Positions 58,378 to 64,000 of a stretch of DNA of 64,000 nucleotides are shown here, one piece after another (within the stretch, counting starts at the first letter, position 1; every line of letters begins with the position of its first letter). The DNA comes from Cheiracanthium punctorium (taxonomy: Eukaryota > Arthropoda > Arachnida > Araneae > Cheiracanthiidae): positions 62,001-126,000 of the forward strand of contig JAWZYV010000114.1 in assembly GCA_038373885.1 (NCBI GenBank), given 5' to 3'. Both the position numbers and the translations under genes were made by a program. Below the pieces are notes generated by a model. That model was not told the DNA's origin. It searched no databases and was given only the letters and a program-made list of their open reading frames with translations.

Positions 58378-58437
58378 CTGGGAAGTGGGTCTTCCCCTAT
58401 ATCAGAATGGGGCTCTTCCGAAGGCATGGATATAAAC
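58378..58437 (+). CDS. candidate 60-nt internal coding exon
   Basis: An acceptor (long T/C tract then TTTATAG, with CTAAT about 30 nt upstream) and a consensus donor GTAAGTGG at 58438 bracket 60 nt, a multiple of three. The base composition (about half GC) jumps relative to both flanks. Frame 1 reads GSGSSPISEWGSSEGMDIN after a Leu. Frame 3 is also open (KWVFPYIRMGLFRRHGYK). Frame 2 has a stop. The Ser/Gly-rich frame 1 looks like ordinary coding text, but I do not recognise the protein. Neighbouring exons would lie outside the window or be too short to see. Size and phase fit an alternatively used cassette exon (inference). Confidence 0.55.
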
Positions 58438-58441
58438 GTAA
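58438..58441 (+). promoter_or_regulatory. splice donor GTAA(GT)
   Basis: GTAAGTGG directly after the candidate exon matches the metazoan 5' splice-site consensus. Confidence 0.55.
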
Positions 58442-59960
58442 GTGGATTTCTCTTTCCTTAATTTTTACTTTAATACTAAAGTAGACGAAACTTCAGCAGC
58501 AGTTAGGAAATCAACGTGAATAGTAGGGATTTAAACTTGAACTGAGTAAAAATTCCAAAGAAATATTTTCATTGATAACTATCAAGATAAAGAAGCACAC
58601 ACACACACAAGTGCACTCACCTATATACACTCCACTCCTAATCAGAGCCACAACTGTAGGGAGCAAACAGGACACGGCGCCCGAATTAAGGTTTGCCTTG
58701 GGTCACGTAAACTATAGTTGCGGCACTGCTCTCAACATAAAGAGCAGTATTGTTAAATTACCTAATGTATATTACTTGTGTGTGTTTAACTGTTAAAATA
58801 GAAAGAGATACAGATTTAGATATTTCATAATTTTAAAAAATCATTTTCATATGTACTAAATAGTAAACATTGGGGCGTGTTCATAAAACCCGCCACGTTT
58901 ATAAAATGTATTTAAAATATTGTATGTAAAATATTACAATATTTTACATACATACATATTACCCTGTGATGTATGTTATGTCTGTATGTAAAATATTGAG
59001 TTTATAAAACTTAGCTGCCGCGAAATTGCTTTTTATTAAAATATATTTTATTCGGATATTAGTAAAACATATTATATTTTGAGATGAAATATCTTGATTT
59101 TTTTATTATTATTATTATTCGTTGCACGATTTTAGAGTCCAAGCGCAACTTAAAAGCACATTATAAGTAAATCATATTTTTAATTAGTATTATCGAAAAG
59201 TTATCACAAGATATGAAAAATAAAATCTCCAAACACTACCTAAATAATAAAAAAAGTTATACATGCAACGTGAGTGAAATAATTAGCGAACGATGACTCA
59301 GGCCGAAAAAAAAGTAAAGCTAAGCAAAGCAAACGCAAAAACATTCAGTCGCAGTTTTTGCCCAGTCCCCCCCCCCCTTTCCGTGGTTGAGTATTTCAAT
59401 AAAGAGTGACACTCGACAGCTGAGTTAGTTAAAGGGCAAAAGAAATGTATTGCTTTCAATTAGCTCACCTTAATTAGACATTGTTTGGATTACTGCGCAA
59501 CTCCATTCAAACTTCAATTAAATTCTGTGATAATTAAGCGGACGAACGTTTCTAAATTCGAGCTTCAGTCGCAGAGTAAGAATCCTTAATCGTTTCTATA
59601 AGTGAACCGTTTTGTTTCTGTCAAAATTAATTTTTTATGAATTTGTTTCGCCGTACAAGTGCTTCATTTTAACGAGCATGCAGATGGTGCCTACGTGCTC
59701 TGCGTCTGCTTACGGATTTTGACCGTACGTTTTAATCAAGATTTCTATGATATTCTATTTGAAACTTTCGGGCCTGTTCTGCGTAAGCTTCCACTTTTTT
59801 CTTCATTTTCGTTCCGTGAAATAAATGATAGGGAAAATAAAGTTTGCCATTTTTAATAGATTTTCCTGTTTCTTTTTCCCCTCCGAGTGGAGAGAATGAA
59901 ATATCTGAATGCTGTAATGGCCAAACCTGTTTCATATTCAGGCGTGTTTGCCTGGATTGT
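58442..59960. other. no gene seen; presumed intron
   Basis: A palindrome GTATGTAAAATATT / AATATTTTACATAC lies near 58922-58953. A C run at about 59369-59378. 59440-59600 is balanced in composition with several TAATTA/TTAATTAG cores. The rest is AT-rich. Confidence 0.45.
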
Positions 59961-59964
59961 TTAA

Positions 59965-60080
59965 CCCTTTAACGCGCAGTGTTCCCGCTCTGGGAACACC
60001 AAACTCTGACGTTTTGACTATTGCCAGTCACGAAGAATAGATTTGATTTCTATAAAAATACTTGAGGATGACATAGCTAA
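59965..60080 (+). mobile_element. TTAA-flanked MITE family 1, copy F (truncated R end)
   Basis: TTAA 59961-59964 then CCCTTTAACGCGCAGTG and the R arm. Similarity stops after GATGACATAGCTA. Confidence 0.85.
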
Positions 60081-60284
60081 TTTTTACAGTAGAAAATAAC
60101 GCCGTACGGTATTTTTGGGGCCCGGGGCAACTACCCCATCTGTCCCTCCTTCGGCCAGGCTGAATCTTATCAACACCTCTTTCCCCGTCAATTTTATATT
60201 TAGTTTTCTAATTCCTAAAACTCTCTGAAAGTGAATTCGAGTGCGCCACTGAACATGGCGGTTGCGACTTCTTTTGCTACCTAA
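60081..60284. other. unassigned; hAT-like end
   Basis: TTCGAGTGCGCCACTG at 60237-60251 looks like a hAT terminus; no left partner seen. Confidence 0.35.
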
Positions 60285-60288
60285 TTAA

Positions 60289-60800
60289 CCCTTTAACGCG
60301 CAGTGTTCCCGCTCTGGGAACACCAAACTGACGTTTTGACTGTTGCCAGTCACGAAGAATAGATTTGATTTCTATAAAAATAGTTGCGGGTGACATATAG
60401 CTCCACGAGAATCCTTTACTTTTTAGCACGTCATTTCCCGTAAAAAAATGGTCACGACTATTTTTAACAGCACTGGCATCTGCTGAAAAATGGTAGAATG
60501 CTTGAACAGCTGGATAGATTGCCCAATGCTGAAAAAAGGGCAGCCGTTGCCTTCGCTCGACTTAACTACCCGCAAGATGGCGGACGATCGAAACGTTCAT
60601 CGCGTGCCACAGATCTAGAGACCCTTTTTTGACGATAGCTGGCTGTGGCCGGCACAGCCAGCTGTCGCTAAGAAAGGGTCTCTAGATCTGTGGCACGCGA
60701 TGAACGTTTCGATCGTCCGCCATCTTGCTGGTAGTTAAGTCGAGCGATGGCAACGGCTGCCCTTTTTTTCAGCATTGGGAAAGGGTTGCGCCTCAAATGG
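60289..60800. mobile_element. TTAA-flanked MITE family 1, copy G (R-L, both cores)
   Basis: TTAA 60285-60288 and 60801-60804. R-type end, core, centre (GATAGCTGGCTGTGGCCGGC), inverted core, L-type end. This is the most complete modular form: R arm about 220 bp, two inverted cores about 130 bp each. Confidence 0.93.
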
Positions 60801-60928
60801 TTAAGAGTTCTTTGGTTCTAAAACTTCTAAATCTCCAACAGCATTAAATAGAAATAGACGATATAATTATTGCATACAAAATAAATAAATTCACTACTGT
60901 TTTTTACAGTGCATACATGTACGAATTG

Positions 60929-61063
60929 CAGTGGAACCTCCCAATTTGGACCTCCTTTCTGGAGAACTAAACGTAGCCATACTATGTGCAAATATATCTC
61001 TATAAGTTGGACACTTTTTGAGGGAACCGCAAGTTGAACCTACAACTTTTGGAGGTTCCACTG
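60929..61063. mobile_element. pogo/Tigger-like MITE, copy 5
   Basis: Ends CAGTGGAACCTCCCAATTTG and its near-complement (GGAGGTTCCACTG), followed by TA. 135 bp, same orientation as copy 4. Confidence 0.8.
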
Positions 61064-61124
61064 TACTACAGTGGTAATCATTTTATCTTTTTCGATTTAA
61101 AACTTTGGTATCCTTTTTGTTAGT

Positions 61125-61342
61125 TGGCCGGGTTAGGTTAGTGGCTAAAGAACCATCCTACCCCACCATGGGTCCGGGTTCGATTCCCGGCATGGGCATG
61201 GGTGTCATTTCGTCAATCCCTTCAAAGCAGGCGATGTTGGTCCACTATTAGGTGCTTTCATTATAAAGTGACCAGTATTCCGGTCCTCAGTAGTGGCGAA
61301 TGACGGATAGTCCAGTGCCCGCCATTAGGGGAAAAAAATATT
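61125..61342 (+). mobile_element. tRNA-derived SINE family B, copy 2
   Basis: TTAGTGGCTAAAGAACCATC then GGGTCCGGGTTCGATTCCCG, CATGGGCATGGGTGTC, and CAGTGCCCGCCATTAG with an A-rich tail; collinear with 34643-34857. The target duplication is not clear. Confidence 0.85.
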
Positions 61343-61446
61343 TAGTTAGTTACAATAAATTTGCAGATAGATTCCAGCATTGGAACTTTTAAATCCGTAT
61401 TCCTACATGCAGTTTTAAATGAATGGGAACTAACAGAGATTTATAC

Positions 61447-61956
61447 TAGAGATGAGACGGGCTCAGCCGGAGCCCGAAAGCCCGAGCCCGAACCGGGCTC
61501 GGGCTCGAGAAAAATTTCTATTTTATTGAACATACTTCTTGAAACAGATTTTTAAAAATTGATTCATATGGAAAATAAAAGTACTTTAAAAAAATAGCGG
61601 CAGGGGTGCCTAGAAGGCGCGTGAAGCTCTTTGGGTATTTCACAACGGCGGCTTATATTGCTTAGTTAGTCATGAGATCGGACATTATTTCATAAACATG
61701 GATATATAAAGAATTAGAAAGTGCATTAAAAATGTGCCACTATATTTGTCTTTAATTTGCACAAACGGCAAAATTCATTGTATTCTATCAAAGAATTACT
61801 TCTTTAAATTTTATGGAATTTTATTGAATTTTACTTATCTTTAGCTGAAATTTCGGGCTCGGGTGGGCTCGTGCTCCGACTTAAATAATATTGCTCGGGC
61901 TCGGATTAAAAGTCTTCAGGCTCGGGCTTCAAAAAATGAGCCCGAACTCATCTCTA
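61447..61956. mobile_element. hAT MITE with GC-rich subterminal arrays
   Basis: TIRs TAGAGATGAG / CTCATCTCTA. Exact target duplication ATTTATAC at 61439-61446 and 61957-61964. Subterminal GGGCTCGG / GAGCCCGA motifs are repeated many times at both ends, while the middle is AT-rich. 510 bp. ORFs 61361-61555 and 61863-62048 are spurious readings of the arrays. Confidence 0.94.
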
Positions 61957-61964
61957 ATTTATAC

Positions 61965-62409
61965 CCTGAAATCATTATTCAATCGTCAAATTTGGTTGGA
62001 AGAGAGGAAAGAACTACGGAAATATCGTTAACAGTTGGCACTTCTTAGAGTTTAACGCAAGAATTCAGTGTGAGCTGTGTACAGGATGTGATATCAATAG
62101 TCGAAACTAAATAAATTAAAATGGATTGCTTCAATAAAGATTATGCGAACCCTGAAAATCTACAGAACTTCATTCGTCGCTAAGAGAGGGGGAAAAGAGA
62201 AGGGATCGTTCGCTTTCCCATGTTAGTAATGTTATTAAGGAAAAACACATTTACAGGTAAAATTGAAAGTACGTGCCATCAGCAGTGTGCTAGAAATAGA
62301 AAATACAGTCATCTCCGATTAGAGTGAATTTCTGGGGACCGACATGTACATAACTAAAAAATAGTAACTTATGCCCAGAATGAATATTTATTGAGCAAAT
62401 TAAACATAA
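61965..62409. other. no gene seen; pogo-like end fragment
   Basis: TACAGTCATCTCCGATTAGA at 62305 resembles a pogo/Tigger terminus; no partner found. Confidence 0.4.
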
Positions 62410-62413
62410 TTAA

Positions 62414-62901
62414 CCTTTTACAGACCAAATTCAGATCCAGTCATATTTTAAATTCATTTTTGTATATTTTGCCATCTAATGCGTTAGTTAAAGGATATTA
62501 GTCATTAAAAAAAGGGGGGGGGATTGTATCCTCTAATTTCTGCTGTCTTCCCAGTTTAGAACATTGGCCATTTTTTAATAGGAGCTATATTTGACTGTAC
62601 TTTTATGGGTAGTTTAAATAAAGTGAAATATTAATAATAAATAAAAGATTTATTTTTTAATAAGTAAAGATATGAATTAAGTTTGAAAGGGAAGGGGATG
62701 TATCAAGATAGCCCCTTAAAAATTCATCAAAATGATAATTTTATGATTTTTTATCCAGTTTAACATTAATGATAGAAATGCAAATTCTATTTTGAAAAAG
62801 TCCCCTTTCTGCTATTTTTTCGAGTCAATATTGATAAAATTTAATTTTTCAATAAATTTTTAATTTGATGTGCCCAATTGGGAACATTGACCTGTAAAAG
62901 G
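62414..62901. mobile_element. TTAA-flanked MITE family 3
   Basis: TTAA 62410-62413 and 62902-62905 with perfect 10-bp TIRs CCTTTTACAG / CTGTAAAAGG, extended imperfectly by GACCAA / TTGAC. 488 bp, AT-rich, no ORF. piggyBac-like target choice. Confidence 0.82.
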
Positions 62902-62905
62902 TTAA

Positions 62906-63402
62906 TAGCAATTATGGAATTAATGTACATTTCATTTAGCTGTCACTTTTAACCTGTTTTTTGCACTGGTGATGAAAAATGGAATTGTCCAAGGTCAAGA
63001 GCGAAATTACTGTTTTTGTTCTCATTCAAAAGTGCCCTGCTTTTGTTAGTCAATGCTTTTAAAGATTAATATAGATCAATCGAATGAAAAAACTCTGTCC
63101 TCACACGCACACACCAATCCTTTTTCAGCAAAGATGTGTCAGTCTAGACACTGGCAATTTCCTTGTATTTTGGAACATGTGCTTGGCATTTTCTTTCTCC
63201 GAACAAGAACACAGAAGGACACCCTTTATGTATGAGGGGGAGCAGGCATCGAACCACATCACTTCTGCCGTTAAGTTAATTAAACTATAACCGAAGTCAC
63301 GTGGTTCACTAAAACCAAAAATATGCTATTCACATTTCTAATGTATGTGAATCGGGACTAATGAGTTGAGTTCACTATATCTGGGGTTGACAGAGCTTTA
63401 TA
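62906..63402. other. no gene seen
   Basis: Unassigned. Overlapping ORFs 63053-63235 and 63084-63290 in two frames of the same strand, no motif. Confidence 0.4.
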
Positions 63403-63404
63403 CA

Positions 63405-63545
63405 GGGTTTCCACTAGTCAGGGAAAATATGGAAAACCTGAAAAAGTCAGAGAATCTTATTTTGACAAAGAAAATCATGGAAAAGTCAGGGAATATTCCA
63501 AACTCCCTAAAAACCTGAAAAATATGACCTGGAAAATTATCAGAA
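63405..63545. repeat. fragment of an interspersed repeat (AAAGTCAGGGAA motifs)
   Basis: AGGGTTTCCACTAGTCAGGG then repeated GAAAAGTCAGGGAAT and AAACCTGAAAA phrases. The text looks like a common interspersed repeat. Borders were not determined. Confidence 0.4.
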
Positions 63546-63722
63546 GTCCACATTTCTAAATAATTTTCTTCTTGTCATCAATCTGAAGTTCTTCAAATTT
63601 GCTGGTTATCTATATTGATATGACAGTTGTAAATTATATGTTGGGGAAGTTAGGGTACAATGAAACATGCCATCTAAATTCAATAGGATTTGTCGCAGAC
63701 AGTTGAAACTCACACACCTATT

Positions 63723-63969
63723 CAGTAGCGGATCCAGAAATTCTCTTTTGGGAGCGGCTAAATTTTGAAAAAAGCGTATTTCACCCAAAAAAATATACAA
63801 TAACGCAAAATTTTAATCTAAACCAATGTAAAATCTTTAAGAGGGGCTAAGTGATTAAAAAAGATCACTTTATATATTCAAAGTGCATAATGGAGCAGAA
63901 TGTTACTCTTTAGCAATTTCTTTTGGGGGAGGCTGAAGCCCCCTAGCCCCTCCCCTGAATCTTCTACTG
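63723..63969. mobile_element. hAT MITE with exact 8-bp duplication
   Basis: TIRs CAGTAGCGGATCCAG and the near-complement CTGAATCTTCTACTG. Target duplication CACCTATT at 63715-63722 and 63970-63977. 247 bp. Confidence 0.94.
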
Positions 63970-64000
63970 CACCTATTATACAAATATATGCTCCAGTTAC

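Noticed and set aside
61361..62048. ORFs of 61-64 codons
   Set aside because: They cross hAT MITE borders and read the GGGCTCGG arrays.

Overview
Eukaryotic nuclear DNA, AT-rich, with no bacterial or viral gene layout. It has no long ORFs, many homopolymers and microsatellites, tRNA-derived SINEs and a dense layer of decayed DNA transposons (hAT, mariner, Tc1, pogo-like, TTAA-flanked, CACTG-ended and Helitron). This points to an arthropod genome. An arachnid or other chelicerate is a guess from the style of the repeats, not something the sequence proves. No complete protein-coding gene is visible. The one likely host coding feature is a 60-nt exon on the + strand (58378-58437). It has a strong acceptor with polypyrimidine tract and a GTAAGT donor. 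If real, most of the window is intron of one very large gene.

Layout. 1-6 kb: hAT transposase C-terminus remnant, a foldback element, a mariner remnant rebuilt as a near-palindrome, a pogo-like MITE and two GC-richer inserts. 6-20 kb: a SINE, a Helitron-like element with ~150-bp minisatellite units, the first TTAA-flanked MITE, (TA)n, another pogo-like MITE, SINEs and a hAT MITE. 20.4-26.4 kb: two oppositely oriented copies of one non-autonomous Helitron, carrying 9 and 6 units of a ~155-bp repeat. The larger copy holds two further transposons whose empty sites survive in the smaller copy. A long-arm foldback element lies between the two. 26.5-28.5 kb: a Tc1-like transposase pseudogene split by a full-length SINE with a 13-bp target duplication, then a possible solo LTR. 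31-32.7 kb: a long palindrome and a CACTG-ended element with arrays of GTGTTCC-type motifs and an internal tRNA-like sequence. 33-46 kb: foldback TTAA MITEs, a second MITE family with long imperfect TIRs, SINEs, hAT MITEs with exact 8-bp duplications, and a second Helitron-family copy. 46-64 kb: more of the same, including two hAT MITEs sharing one 8-bp target in triplicate, five more TTAA MITE copies, the candidate exon and two more hAT MITEs with exact duplications.

The elements do not form a pathway. Their nesting gives a relative history: Tc1 before its SINE, and the Helitron before its two inserts. Nearly all are non-autonomous or dead. The three recognisable transposase remnants (hAT, mariner, Tc1) all carry stops or frameshifts.
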